A stretch of 64,000 bases of DNA from Lethocerus indicus (GCA_019843655.1 JACDQD010000003.1:26772224-26836223); one strand, 5' to 3'; positions 23,641 through 36,944 are shown, numbered from the stretch's first letter. Made by a program: numbers and translations. The notes: generated by a model from the letters alone, not told the origin.

Positions 23641-24739
23641 TTTGTATATTATAAATAGTACATTTGTAAAATGTTAGCGTTCATGTGGCCTTTAATTTTG
23701 TTGTGTTATGTCAGAAAAACGTATCTGTTTGGTGGCACCCTGAAAACCCGGTATTTCTCTTTGTGAAATAGTATTATTGATTCCGGCAGGACAACTTATT
23801 TAAAATTACGAAATTGATTTATGTTATTGGAATATTTGATAGGCCACTTTCGATTTTTAAGTATGAGATTTTAAGCAGCCATTTCGTCTAGTGCAGTTTT
23901 TTAACGGGGCTCCTTTCGAGCAGCTTGGATAAACCTATTTAATATTCAGTTTCTATAAAAAGTGCGCGCATAGGAAGACGGGGGAAACGGGTGGGCGCAT
24001 GTGGAGTGTAAAAAATTCATCTGCCTCTGCTACCGTATCCATGGGTGACGTCCCATCCTATTTCTATCGATCCAATTTTCGTATTTTATTTTTGTTTATA
24101 TTAGTTGGTACACTCGGTCTGACCATTCCAATATACTCTACATAATACACGAATATGTACTATTCAAATAGCGCACAATATTAATGTATTCCTATTGAAT
24201 TGATTATTTCAGTCTGAGATAAATTATAGTTTGTAAAACCGCAGATTTGTTCTCTTTTTACTGTCAGTAGTTTTAATACAAAGTTGGTTTTTATTAAATA
24301 ACTGACATCTGTTCGGTTACTATTTCATATTGAAAGTTTATTTGGGCAATACTAAAACATCATACAAACAAATTATAGGGGTGGTTAGCAGGATCATTTT
24401 TACAGCCTGAAAGTATTGATCAAGATTACTTTTTAATATAGTAGTAGTAGACAATAATTAGTTTATAAGTATGAACTTGGATAAATCAGCATTACAATAT
24501 AATGGTTCTAAGCCTCCTCATACGCTCCTAACATGAACATACACGAGTCACGAGCTCAGTGTTACCCCTAATTATACTCTAGATATGAAGTACGCGGATC
24601 GCCATTCGTGGCACTTTTAAAATTAATCAATTTGTTTTATAAATTTTCCGATCCGGGTTACACGAATGATAGCGGATGAGGAGATGCCGGCGGGGAATTT
24701 AGAGTTGTCGGGTTGGCAACTATGGCCGGTGGGTAGGAA

Positions 24740-25241
24740 GGGAGACCAGTTCAGTGGTGCCTCGCAGCCCAGTCTCGCGTCGCGTTTATAACGCAGACTA
24801 CTAAATTCGAGCTTCGGTATCATCCGATTTCGCATCCCGTACGACTTTTATTATTATTATTTCGAACGTTAGTATAGCATTCGCATAGAATACAGGGTCT
24901 GTTATTTAGTGCTGTTCGAATCTGTTGTGACCGGGAGTGTCGGGAGGGGCCGCAGTGTCGTCGGCAGGTTATATTGTGGAGGAGCCACCCGCTAACCGAA
25001 AACGTTAAGATAAAGTTCGGGTAGTGTTCTGTGTCGGGTCGCGGGGACGGCTCCGTTGAGGAATCGCAGGCCGCCCGTACGGGTTCTTGGGGTAATGTTT
25101 TAAGTGGCGGTTTAACCAGGGACGGTGGATACAAGTTGAGTTTCTATTGAGGAGGACAGGTTATGTCGAGTGCCGCCGTTTTGGAGGCGACCGTTCGTCG
25201 CCCCGGTGCAGGCAGTGAACTCTCGGTAGCCGCCGGGTCGT
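24740..25241 (+). promoter_or_regulatory. Candidate alternative promoter and 5' leader
   Basis: GC- and CpG-rich sequence leads into the ATG at 25242. An initiator match TCAGT is at 24751-24755; I see no convincing TATA box and no good DPE at +28. No 3' splice acceptor with a clear pyrimidine tract immediately precedes the coding exon, which fits a transcription start nearby rather than an internal exon. A promoter here is inferred from composition, the upstream stop and the exon structure, and the exact start site is unknown. Confidence 0.45.
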
Positions 25242-25249
25242 ATGTCTAA
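25163..25249 (+). promoter_or_regulatory. Upstream ORF overlapping the alternative start codon
   Basis: ATG at 25163 begins a 28-codon frame ending TAA at 25247-25249, so it overlaps the main ATG (25242) in another frame by eight bases. A ribosome starting here would pass the main start codon, so the uORF should lower its use unless leaky scanning or reinitiation occurs. The geometry is seen directly; the effect is the known behaviour of overlapping uORFs. Confidence 0.5.
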
Positions 25250-25515
25250 CGCGGCCGACGGTGAGGGGAGGATGTCCGTGCGGATGGGGGGCCTCTACCT
25301 GTCGCCGTCGCCGCCCCCCGGGGCGCCGCCCCCCTCCTCCAAGCCGCCCCCGGCTATCGCCATCGTCACCCCACACAGGTCAAACAGCTTGGATTTCCTC
25401 AATTTCGAGGAGAAACGCCAACTGATCGCTTCGTCGCTGTCGCTGACGGATTTCCTTCACCGCGGCGGCTCCGCCACAAGTCCGTCCTCTCCCACCTCCG
25501 GCAGTCTCTACTCCG
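25242..25515 (+). CDS. Alternative first coding exon with conserved-looking SNSLDFLNFEEKRQLIASSL motif
   Basis: ATG at 25242 is the first in-frame start after an in-frame stop at 25227-25229. The exon encodes 91 residues plus one base and ends at the donor GTAGGT (25516). Residues about 20-40 are a proline-rich tract (PPPGAPPP). Residues about 47-73 hold SNSLDFLNFEEKRQLIASSL followed by SLTDFLH, an amphipathic, non-repetitive segment that looks like a protein-binding helix. A Ser/Pro/Thr-rich tail follows. No signal peptide or membrane segment is visible. Codons show high third-position GC, unlike the intron around it. The phase-1 donor matches those at 1520 and 7045, so all three could feed the same downstream exons. 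I cannot name the protein; a cytoskeletal or signalling scaffold N-terminus would fit, but this is a guess. Confidence 0.72.
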
Positions 25516-28500
25516 GTAGGTCACACACATCGTTCACGGTACCATCTCTTCCGATCGTGGTTTGCCGGCGGAACGGAGATGACTAGTTTAAGACCGGTCT
25601 TTTTTGGAGGGAGTGGGGCGCTCCGACCGCGTAGTATACCATACTCATTTATACCACGAAATGAGAACGTTCTCATTAGTATGTATTTTCTTAATGCTTT
25701 CTACGAGTTATAGGGGTACTGGGGGCGACGTCTTATCTTAAAAGACTAATATTGTTAAAGAAACTTTGTTTGTGGCTGCTGTGGGTATTACTGTGACTAC
25801 AAACGTAGTGGGAATTAAATAGTTCTCATAAGGAGTTGGGAGGCTAAAAATCGCACCCCCATCGCAGGCTGGAATGGATGTTAGTATTGTCTCTAGTGCA
25901 TAGGGATGACGCTGCACTACTCTAATGGCCCCGGTTTGCGGAAGCAATTACTACGTTCTCTATTCCTTCTTCCATATTGCAGGTTTAGAGCATGGTAAAT
26001 TTAGGGCGATGACAATAGAAGGTAGACAGAATTCGAACATATTATCAACTGTAAGACACATTTATGATTACCAAGTCACTAATCAATTCATGACCATTAA
26101 GTGGGAGTTTTTTTTAAGCGAATGTTGTATGACACGTGTCCACTGAAGATTACTAAGAAGAATAATAAATGTTGCTCTCTTCCGTACTCCCTGAATTTAT
26201 TTAAGCTTCTGGTCTTGTTGATTAAAAAGATCCTAAAATTTCCTCCTTTCAACTAAAATTGGTAAAGGAAGAAATTTCCACTTCAGTGGAAGAAAATTGA
26301 TATTGAAAGAAAAATATCACCGTAATATTTTTATTCCTAGCCGGGAGATGCATCCAGTGTTCGATCTCGAGCGGGACCGGTTTCAAGCTGTAGCCATTAT
26401 TTACGGACAGTGGTCAGTAATTATGCACTCACCGACAGAGAGTTTCGTTCTATCGGCGTAAACCCAATTTTGCTAACATCACTTACTGTTTTGGAATTTA
26501 TTCAATATATCATCGTAGTATTTATTTTGTTTAAATTCTTATCTAATCTATATTTGTGGATCTATTTATTTTATTGTGCTCTTATAGTACACAAATTATA
26601 TGTTCAGTGTTTAAATGTTATAGGAATGTCCGAGAGGCTGGATTATCATCCTGCGGCATGTTCGGTCCAAAGTTGGACTGGTTCCTCTATCATTCCGTTA
26701 ATAGTCCTTAACTGTTCGCATATTTATAACTGCATGATTTGAGTTGTCATTTTTATATAAGAAAGTTATTGTTTTGTAATGATTCATTTTCGTCTACTAA
26801 TGAAAGTTAATGTCTCGGTTTGCCCATTCCTGTAGTATAATTATTAGGAGAAAGGATAAAAATATTTGTTAAGTGTAGTGTAGAAGTTTTACGAGCGTAA
26901 ATGACGGGGCGATTATGTGATGGGTGAGCGGGGCTAGGTTCAATATGGGAGCCAGACAGGACACCCAGACAGATATCTCTCATCCACTCTAGCCGTGAAT
27001 TCTTTGAGCGGCCCCCCTCCCCTCAATCTTCAGTTGTTAGTGTTAGTTTTTTTCTACCTGCTCGGTCCTTTTCTCTGACCGCCACCGTACTTCGTTAGGT
27101 ATACGGTATACCTGAGATCCACCTGACTCTTTTACTACGGCCTCCAGCATTCCGGCCCCATCCCGGTTTTTGTGCCTAAAGAATGTATCCTGCATTTATC
27201 TGCAAGCCCAATTGGCTGTACCATTTTTGTTAGTGTATTCAAATTCCTTACATGTTTTCGAGGGAAATTATCTCGTGCAGCTCAATATTAATACCCTGAT
27301 ACTGACCGAATAAACAGGTTTATCTATTGTATATAGATTGGAGAAAAAAGTTAATAAGTACAACCTTGGTCTGTTGAAGGTTAATACGCACCCATATTTT
27401 GTTATAATACTAATTATCATCGCGACGTGAGAAAGAAGTTAAAGTCTATTCCTTTCCATGAATATGTGATTTGTTGAACTGCCGACGGTTTGTTGAGCGT
27501 TGTACCCCAGAATTCGGTGAGGCTAAAGGCGTCTAGGATCTAGCGCTATGGCGGAGGCGTGAGCCCTTATTTGTTTATAATCTGGATTTACTTTCTCCGG
27601 CTAGCGTGTGGGCACTCCCCGTGTTTTGAATTAATTATCCCCCCCTGCACACCTCGAATTCGTCATATCCTAAAAAGGTGAGGGGGCGACCCTTGGCAAT
27701 ATTAAGCACTCTGGAGGCCACTCGTGTCCCCCATCCACCTAGTACAACCTGCGGCCCTGGCGGTCACTTGAAAATAACCGTGTAATTTAACAGATAGGCT
27801 TTGATATTCCCGAATTGAAATTTTAGTTTTATTTCCATTTTATATTTTATATATTTATTATTTTATATTCTGTTCATTAATACTTATTGTAAATACCTTA
27901 TACAAATTATTCCACATTTTTTTCAGGAAGATAAGTAGTCGAAAAGATCGATAACTTTTTGAATGATTCTTTTTGCTTCAAACTTTGGGCCGTTGATGTA
28001 TTGATCCGGTCAAATAACTGCGAAATTCCTCAATTCCCAAGTCATTTTCCAATTATGCGGCTAAAATGTACTGACTGAAAACGCCGTTCTGTTTTTATTT
28101 GTAGTGTGACTACTTGTACCCTTTCAAGTCGGTTTTAGAAATATTACATGTTTTATACCTGTGATATGTTCAGATTTCTTTTTTCTTAGTGTGCTGCTGC
28201 AAGATATATATATCTTTCAGAAGAGATACCGTTATCGAGCGCAGTTTTTTCTTTACTGCGTTCTATAGCGATCTTTAGTATCTCGTATTTCGCCTCCGAT
28301 TAATGTAGAATATCGTATTATTTTCCCTGCAACATTTGAGTTATACAAGAATTTTCTTTGTAATTCGGTATTTTTTCAAGTTTCAGTAACATTAATCTGA
28401 AGCGCAGTTCTTATATAGGTTAATAGCACCAATCATATTCGTTGTTACTTGTGTTTCAGAATTACTTATGATTACAACAATTATTTATTTTGTCTACAAA

Positions 28501-31500
28501 CTGAATTTAAGATTTCTAAAAATCCACGGTTGTACTAAATAGAATGTCATGCGGTCGATTTAAAATGTACAGTCAGTTATGTAAAGACTTCCTATCTTCC
28601 TTCAATTGATAAAAATTAACATTTACCGTATGAATTTTTTATCAGTATTCACGCTTACCAGGGAGGGGGGTATAATTTATTTCTTTAAATGAATAAAATA
28701 TCTCGAGTACGTCCCGACTTAGTATCAGTTGACCTGTATTTAGAGACTGTATCTTGAAAAGGATACTATCTCATAACACGGTCTATATGCAAGAAACTCA
28801 ATTGTTTAGAATTATTGAAAAGTTCCAAAACCAATAATTTTAATATTCTTTATACATCTAATAAAATAAGAAAAGAAGGTGGTTAATGATTTCGTATATT
28901 GTGAAAATTGTAACTGTTTTTCGTGGATAGGCTGTGATTTTGGAAAGCTATGGAAGTGGAAGGTTGGTTCCGCTCTGTTAACTGGGCTTGCACGCGAAGA
29001 GAGTGCCACCCGGGATCACGAGTCAACAAAACTATAATACCTTTTTACTATAGGTGCCAAGATAATTATTATTGTGAGCAAGTAATGTAGAATAATTCAA
29101 TAAACAATAAACGTGGAGTTTAAAACTGCCAAATCTGTAAATTTGGATTATTATAAATTGGCCCTTGTACTGGAATGGACTTAAAAATGGCCACAGGTAA
29201 AGTAGTGCAGAACAATGTTGGGATTTAATTTTTATTCTTCAGTCGTCGGATAGGACTGTACACGAAACATACCAAAGGATGAGTAGTAACTGTTATGAAT
29301 TGTCGAAAAAGTTTAAATGCCTTTTTAAATGCATAATTTGGTTTTTTACTTATATTATCCCATATTTTATTGACCGCGTCTTATTACCACTGCCTACTTG
29401 TGTGTTACGCTTTGCTAAGTTCAGAATAGGCGATTTCACTCGATTTTCGCCGAGGGTAAATTTCGAAAAGGCTACAAATTTTTTCATTTAACTGAATGGC
29501 CTAATGAAACTTTCTAACGTGTAATTAAGGCCGCATCGTACCTCTGCATTGCTGATTTTCGGCGTTGACTCCGCCGGTGTAATTGTTGCCCCCTAATGTA
29601 CGTTAGATCGAATGGTTTCATCGGCCTCTTAAATTACCCGCAGGTGTTTAGTTGACGTCTTGCTTTCTTTCACTCCTCAACGCCAGACAGATGTCTTTAA
29701 GTTTCCTTGTAATAAATCTGATACCAGATAGTAATCAAGATACGGACCCTGATTGTAACAGGATCAAAAAACGTGCTTCTTCGTGTTAAATAAATTGAGC
29801 GTGTCCAATGAACGTCTATATTAAAAGCTTTTAATCGCGCTACAAACTCATGGCAGACAACCCCATGGTGTACGAAAATTCATATTAGCAATATCTAAAC
29901 GCAACGTTTACAACCTATTCCTGTTATAATGTTGGTCAATTGTTCAATTTAGCCGCCGTAATATTTGCACCATCATTGGAGATATTAATTTTGAATTGGT
30001 TTTGAGTTAAGATGTTATAAATTGAGAGTATACTTACGGGAGCCAGGAAAGGACGGTAACAGATTTAGTATCCTAAGTTAAGAGTTAAGTCTTGAAGTTA
30101 AAAATAAATGATAGAAAAATTCATCCTCGCGTTGTTAAACGTTGCCGAGCGGAAATACTGTTTTCATATTACCGTTTCGAATATTAAATGGAAGTTACAT
30201 TTACTGAAAATTAATATCCTTGAAAAGCAGGTAATTTCCCGTTAATGATATGAAGTACTTGGATGGAGGAAAATAGTTTCCCGGAACAAATTGACGGTAC
30301 TTCGTTTCCAATCTCTGATTTCAAGTTCAAACTCTCATTTCGTTAAGGGCTCTTGCTTTTCCTTGTAGTTGGCATTATTCAAATCTGTGCGTCATTCAGT
30401 TAAATCAAAATAATGAATCTTTGCCCATCGAAAATAGATAATAAAGATGGGAAAAACTGCGAGTTCTTAAGGAGGTGTGGTTGTACCCTAATTGTGTTTT
30501 TTCTCGGTTGTCCAATGGAGTGTTCATCTGATCATGAACAGCGTTTAGTGATATTTAGAGATGTGGGTAGGGGTTAACATATTACCGATTACTGGGGACC
30601 CTAATTGACAAAATAGGAGACATGAGTGTCAAAACTGAATCGACTAGAATATGTGTACAAATAGAAACAGGTGGTCCATCCGACTGGATCTTTCCGATCG
30701 GTAAATTACTCTGCGTGTCCCCGATTTTCGGGGTTTTATATCCTGTTATAAAACTTTTCCGTGTCAAATTTGTATTCAAATAGGGATCCCCGTATGACGC
30801 CGATATTTTTTTTACGAGCATGATTGATCTCGCTTTATTGTCACGATTTCTGATGTTGTTCACATACCGGGTGATTTATTTCATTGTCGGACACGTTTTA
30901 TGTACATGGAAGCAAATCCCACATCCACAAGTTGTTTCTTTACATACAATGTTTTAACTCAGTGTTAATCTTTTAAGTTCAAAGAAGATTTCAAGTTCTG
31001 AGTAAGACTTGTGAGTTAAAGTACTTTTCATTTCGATTATGGAAACCAGAGCCCATATGTGTCCTTCAATGAAGATATTTTCCAGATGCTCATGGATTGT
31101 TTTTTCCCACAGAAACGAGATTAACAACGAGAATACTTTGTAAATTCTCTGGTTCGAATAGTTATAGTTCCATCGTCTATCATTCACGCTATTATCTACA
31201 TTTGTTTAAGCTCAGTTATTTTTTAACATTTACGTTTCATACTTTACAATATCTCTGTTGTAATTTTCCATTTTATGAAGGTTTTTAGTCTGAATAATAC
31301 AGCGATGATCTTTTAATAGTTCCGTTATTAGCACCGGCTTTCCACAGAGCGGACCTGTTGTATCTACTTACCGTGGGGTCATCAAAGGTCAAGTTGACTG
31401 AAATGATGGATTATCGCTCACCACTATCCTCCTCTCATTCCCTTAATTTTTTTAAAGTAATTTTCGTAACTACAACATTATATTTACGAACACCATAAAT

Positions 31501-33363
31501 TGTGGATATTCAATTAAGTTCTGAAATTGATTGTTCGACAATTTAACTGTAGTCTTGTGAAATAATAATAGTTTTTAATAAATTCGGAATGCTATCAAAA
31601 ATCATTATTTGTATCGTATTAAAAGTCATGTTATAAAAATCACACGCCGAATGATAATGGTTTTGTTTCGTTTTATTTTCAACCGAACCTAAAACAAACA
31701 GAACCAGCGAACCAGTACTGGCATTAATCAGTTCGTATTAGCCGGATTTCGATTTGAATTGGTCCGGGATGGGGTTTAATTTTTGGCTTCCTTCCTTTTG
31801 TTTGACGGACGACTGACATATTAATGGCTGTAGAGGACTGTTGCAGTTAATATTTATGATCGCGTCGCCCATATCTCTTGATTCCTACTTGATTTCCCTA
31901 ATCGGTCCGGCCTGGGCTACGCTTCGATTCCCCGTTGTCACTCCGCTTTCCCCCAATTTATTTGCCAGTGGAAGGATATATGGCGAAACAGAATCACCCG
32001 AAATGGAAATTGGAGACGGTCTGCAAAAAACGAGTGCGGCGGTATAACACCGGTTAACTGATGGAATGAAAATTAAAAAGTAAATTCTCGTGTACACTTC
32101 GACATTCTTTAATTCCTACGCAGGCGATGAAACCGTATTAATCACTAATTCGACCTTTTCATCTATTTCTTCCATAAAATTAAGGCATTCCTCCTCTAAT
32201 TTGAACTATGAAATCGAAAATGAAATTACAAGAGGACCATTTCCCAATATGATATCAACCTTGGATTGGTGTCTAAATACGAGAAATAAACGTAACGAAA
32301 TGCAACGACGACAAAAGGATAATTTATAAGGGCATTTATAACACCAACGGACAAAGGCTGGCCAACGAATGTAAAGTGCAATACATATGAGCTCATCAAT
32401 TCAAGAACCCATTCATACAAGAACTTTGGATTAATGTCATAACACGACTACGTTACATGCCGGTCATGGTCTTAGTTCTCAGTTGAACTTATTTACTTCT
32501 TTAATTTCTGCCTTTTTATTTTTCCTCTGATCCTTCACTTTTCATTCCTTGTCTGTTCCGTACTATCGTGCAATTTAGGTACCCTATGCAGGAACAACGC
32601 AGGCAGTTGATATCGTTAAGTGAGTGGGATATAGCACCTTAACCCTGTTGGAAGAGTAATTGTCGGATACCTTCAGTTTAATTAAGGGCATCAGACCGGA
32701 ACTGAACCCATCAGAGAATCGATAGTTATTGCAGTTCCTTTTGATGAGCACGGGGCGTGGAAAGTGCAGTATAGCTGTCGGATTTTTTAATTCTTTCCTA
32801 GAATACAAAGCGTTACATAATGTCGGACTTAGTCGAAGTCACTAAAAATGTTTGATGTCGAAAAATAATTAAAGATTATTGTGTCTTATGCTCTGTATTG
32901 GTTAAGGCCAGTTAAAGTGGCATTTCAGGTGTTATAAAAATACCTGTATTATTTAACTGGACACGCATATTTGAAAAATCCCGTTGGCTGATTTCACAGA
33001 AAAATAGTAAATTGGAAGCATAGAAAATCAGGGAAAAGCGAATCCAAATTTTCCGTAACGACAGCGTGAAATTATTTTCAGCTCGTGACGTTTTATTATT
33101 TTTTCCCTTACATAAAGTGGTTGTTCCGCGAATAGTTAGTCGAAGTGGAACAGTTGCCAGCCGTATATGCTAGTGCTAGACGAAAGATTTAAGGGTAGGC
33201 GGAATGCTTCGTTAGAGACATGGACCCGAAGTGGTCCATCTTAAAAAATGACATTCACAATTTTGTATTTTATTTTTTGATTCAGCTTAATTACAATAAT
33301 GCACTTCACATATGGTATATTGTTAAAACTGTTGACAAATTTAAGAGAAAGAACAATCTCATG

Positions 33364-33365
<2 letters not shown>

Positions 33366-33408
<43 letters not shown>
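33366..33408. repeat. (TA)n microsatellite
   Basis: About 21 uninterrupted TA units. Confidence 0.95.
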
Positions 33409-33677
33409 CCAGTATAGTAGGTGATTTCTCTGAGGTTAGAGCAGTCCGGGCGTCATACGCCAGTAGCAGTCCCCAACCAACACTCATACTACTATCCCTA
33501 CTACCAATACTACTATTGCTATTAGTGCTAAAACTAAGGATTTACTCTGGCCTTGCTACGTTGGTTTCCATTCAGTTTGATATTTCCTATGACCGGATAT
33601 GCTCCAAAGTTGGCTTGTTAACCATGTCTGGTCGTAATATTCTACGGTTTTCGAACTTCATATGAAAAACTGAGCGG

Positions 33678-33702
33678 TAGAGGGAGTGAGGGAGAGGGAG
33701 AG

Positions 33703-33756
<54 letters not shown>
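33678..33756. repeat. (GA)n microsatellite with purine flank
   Basis: Uninterrupted AG units from about 33709 to 33754, preceded by an imperfect GGGAGAG purine stretch. It produces Ser/Leu-rich open frames on the minus strand that are artefacts. (GA)n on DNA can bind GAGA-factor-type proteins in insects; no role is shown here. Confidence 0.95.
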
Positions 33757-33757
<1 letters not shown>

Positions 33758-34297
33758 GATTGTTGACTAGGCTGGATGCTGAGGGCGGAGAATTTTGGGG
33801 GTGGTTCACCCTTCTGCAGTGTGCCATTGATTTTACCCCGCCTGCCACCCTCCATCTCTCTTCAACCCCCGGCTACCCCCGTCTCTCTTTCTCGCTCCCT
33901 CCCTCGGGGGATGCTTCAGCCTGTCTGGCTGCGCCCCTTTACTCTTTACGCTGGCTCGATTTTAATTGTCCTCCCCTCTAGAGTCGACATTGGCACCCTG
34001 ACCCCGCCGAACTACTCCTCGCGTTCCCTTTGTGATACGGTGACGGAGAAAGCGAGACTGGCGTACGACAATGACGGACTGATATTGCTCCTGTCTATCA
34101 CACTCTTGCCATTTCTGTCTCCTCCCGCAACGCCTTCTCGCCACCATCAGTAGTATTCTGCTAGTAATAACTGAGAGACCTACGCATGACGGATACCAAT
34201 GGAGCATCCCCTTCTGTGTTACCATCAGTGTCTCCTACTAATTTCTGATATTCTGGAGGCAATGCATAACTACAGTTTCATATTAAATGTTAAATTC

Positions 34298-34380
<83 letters not shown>
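34298..34380. repeat. Compound (CA)n(TA)n microsatellite
   Basis: About 14 CA units flow directly into about 26 TA units and end in GTAT. Confidence 0.95.
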
Positions 34381-34785
34381 AGGAAGTATAATGCTACTAC
34401 TCATATATGCATCTACAGCAAACAAGTAAACAAACGGTTCTTGTGATCCTCTATTTCCACTCGTTTGGTCTATTGCTAGACCGATTCCGGTTGCTCCCAA
34501 TCTTTAGTAACTTTCCGTCTGTAGGTTTGCAAATCTTCAGGGCTTGTTGGTGTCTGAGTTGGTGTCTGAACTGAAACCACTTTATTGATAAGAATAAAAA
34601 ATTACTGTAAGGTACTATTTCTACAATTAGCGTAACATTAAAATAGACCAAGATTAATATCATTTTATTAATTATTTAGATCTAATTATCATGTTTATTA
34701 ATTTATATATATTTATACTTTTAGCATAGTGTTAATGTTGAGATTGAATGAGTCAAAATTGTCATTGAATTAGTCCATTACATTC

Positions 34786-34801
34786 AGTGCATGCATGCAC
34801 T
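34786..34801. repeat. 16-bp perfect palindrome
   Basis: AGTGCATGCATGCACT equals its own reverse complement. It has an alternating purine-pyrimidine core. Function unknown. Confidence 0.8.
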
Positions 34802-36910
34802 ATTAACGATCGGGAACTCAGAATGCCCTTTTAATATAGCTTATTTGTGATAATATCAATTTAATATTACTGAAGTGGGATTACATTGTATTCCTCTTTA
34901 CTCTGACCTCAGCAAATTATTATTGTGTTACATTACGTAATTGAATTGGTTGGTTACGGAAATATTTTGTATTATTGCAAAAAAGTAGAATGACTGAAAC
35001 TTGTACATGCTCCAAATGGTATAATAATTTCAGCCACCGCCACTGATTTGACAGTAAAAAGGAAGAATACTAATCAAATATAAGAGATTTTGTTAATTAG
35101 ATTAACAATTGCATTCTTCAAATTGCTATCTGAAAGAAGGGCCCACTATCCTTGACCCCACTTATTTTTTTCTGAAAAGCGATTTGCATTGATAATGGCC
35201 TAGCGTCTATGGAAAAAAGAACGGTACGTGTTTAGGTGAAATCGTTTAGAGTTGATAGCTTGGAAGTTTGATGATATTGACTCGAGAGCTTAATGCCTCA
35301 GTACTTTCTTCCTGTTCAAGTAATGGATAGTATAGGTATTTTGCCAATAAGTACCAAAGTGTTTGCATTTTATAACTCAAGTGCATGGAAATTCGAAATT
35401 ACATGCCTCTATTATATCCAATATTTTTTAATCATCAGATTTAATTTTATGATAGACTGGCAACTGTGCCTATATAGTTTTTTTGTAATAAGGGTCGGAA
35501 CGATAAGTAATTGTCAATATATTAAACTGAATAAATGTGTGTAAAAATTGACAGTTAGATAATTCATTCTTCATATTTCTTTAGACGTGTAATTCATTTA
35601 TAGAATCTAGGTCTATATCTCCTCCTGTCAGATTTGTCCATTTCAATAGATCTGTAGTTTTATTGCTGTTAGGATTACTGCCATATAATCATTTATGATA
35701 ATTCTGTGTTAAAAAGTAGTTAAAACATAAATCTGCCTTTATTATCTCGGAACGGCCGATTATAAATCTTTATGGAAATAGCCACTTACTTCTTATTTTA
35801 CTTAAACGACTCTTTTACCCTCTTACCGGATACTCGTAAAAGAATTTAATCAAGGTTGAGCTTCCGTTTGGACTCTAGTTTCGGGTTCACCTGGCGTTCG
35901 TGTAACAATTCTTCAAAGAACGCAGAAATGAAATGGCGGAGCTAAATGAAACATTTTAATAGAGCGGGTCAGTTAATAAGAAATTTAGGTTGCCTTTTTG
36001 TGATGGAAATGTAATATCGTTGAATTGCCCATCCGGCAGATTTGCTGCCTTCCTTCCTTTAATATAATTCCTTTTTATCTCAACGTCATATTCTTCTGAA
36101 AGCTTTTCTTCCAGCTACCCCTTTCTTTTGACAAACTCGTTACGCAAGTTTATTAACAATTACTGATTTTTACCGTTCGATTGAGTATTTTAGTGAATCG
36201 ATTAGGCTGCGGATTAATTAGTGACCGGATTTATTGCGTACTACAACAGTGAGCGTTATTTTCTTTTGACCGGACAACTGAAAACGCCGGGCGGTCGTGC
36301 GTTAACATTGGGCTTACGATGAGGCATCTGAGTTGCATTCCAGGCTGGGGTAATCACAATGCAGGAGGCGTATAGAGAAAGTCATGTGGGGCCCCCTATT
36401 CCCGTCACTCTGACGTGTTATCTCATCCATGTAGAACATTAGAACCTGTTTGTCCTTGTTTGGTCGAGCCCCACGATTTATCCAGTTTTATTATTTTTTA
36501 AAAGAAACTGCAATTTTCGATAGACTCGTTCATTGGCTGCCGATTGGAAATAGTATCTTCACTCGTTTATAATCTATCATAATTTATTTCGATAGATTGA
36601 TCTTGATATTGGGTAGGGCCCATTTTAAGAAAATGAGAACACGTAAGCTGCACTCGATCTTGGTATAGTAATGGAATGGCAATCAATTGATTCCTACATT
36701 GGTTGTTTTATAAGTCAATACTTTATTACTGAACGTATTTCATGAATCTGTGTATGTATTAGACATTTTTCTGATGCTCATACTCGCTAAATAATTTTAT
36801 TTATACAGAATTAACTATTTGCCTTCTGTTTAGGGCTACTATAATAGCATTGAGATGAATATCGTATAAAACCCAATCGAATATGGACTATTATAATACA
36901 AATCTATACC

Positions 36911-36944
36911 TTTATGTATTTTGTTTTTCTGTTCACAGGTAAGT
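36911..36944 (+). other. Recursive splice (ratchet) junction 1, zero-length exon
   Basis: A T-rich tract (TTTTGTTTTTCTGTTCAC region) ends in CAG at 36936-36938 and is followed immediately by GTAAGT at 36939-36944. An upstream exon spliced to this AG regenerates a perfect donor, allowing the intron to be removed in steps. This is the pyrimidine-tract/AG/GTAAGT arrangement known from long Drosophila introns such as that of Ubx. It lies 11.4 kb after the 25515 donor. The site is seen directly; its use is inference. Confidence 0.7.

Larger units (their letters stand above)
7859..24739 (+). other. Long intron (if transcribed from 1.4 kb) upstream of the alternative promoter
   Basis: Nearly 17 kb without a convincing exon on either strand. 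CpG is common throughout. Short blocks of higher GC alternate with AT-rich spacers, for example 12820-13040, 16340-16960, 19900-20100, 20640-20900 and 22250-22480. The open frames there (such as 12663-13022, 16251-16517 and 20121-20477) show no domain, no splice-bounded structure and overlap open frames on the other strand, so I leave them out. Regulatory DNA is the likely content of the GC-richer blocks, but this is inference. Confidence 0.4.
25516..36910 (+). other. Long intron, first recursive segment
   Basis: 11.4 kb between the donor at 25516 and the first ratchet junction. CpG is frequent; GC-richer blocks near 26900-27180, 27480-27780, 29500-29660 and 31730-32060 stand out from AT-rich spacers and contain no splice-bounded ORF. 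Microsatellites cluster at 33.3-34.4 kb. The small open frames at 26410-26742, 30582-30863 and 33658-34225 have no recognisable domains. Confidence 0.5.

Noticed and set aside
25161..25376. Arg/Gly-rich minus-strand open frame.
   Set aside because: Antisense of the GC-rich alternative first exon.
25242..25515. Naming this exon after a known scaffold family such as NHS/GUK-holder.
   Set aside because: The motif feels familiar but I could not match it to remembered sequence, so no name is given.
28970..29040. Possible tRNA/SINE B-box on the minus strand (CTCGTGATCCCGGGT).
   Set aside because: Does not fit the B-box spacing and no cloverleaf can be drawn.
29185..29210. CCACAG followed by GTAAAG, ratchet-like.
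   Set aside because: The sequence before it is purine-rich and the donor deviates at position 6.
34270..34500. Open frames of Ile/Tyr and Val/Cys repeats on both strands.
   Set aside because: Direct translation of the CA/TA microsatellite.
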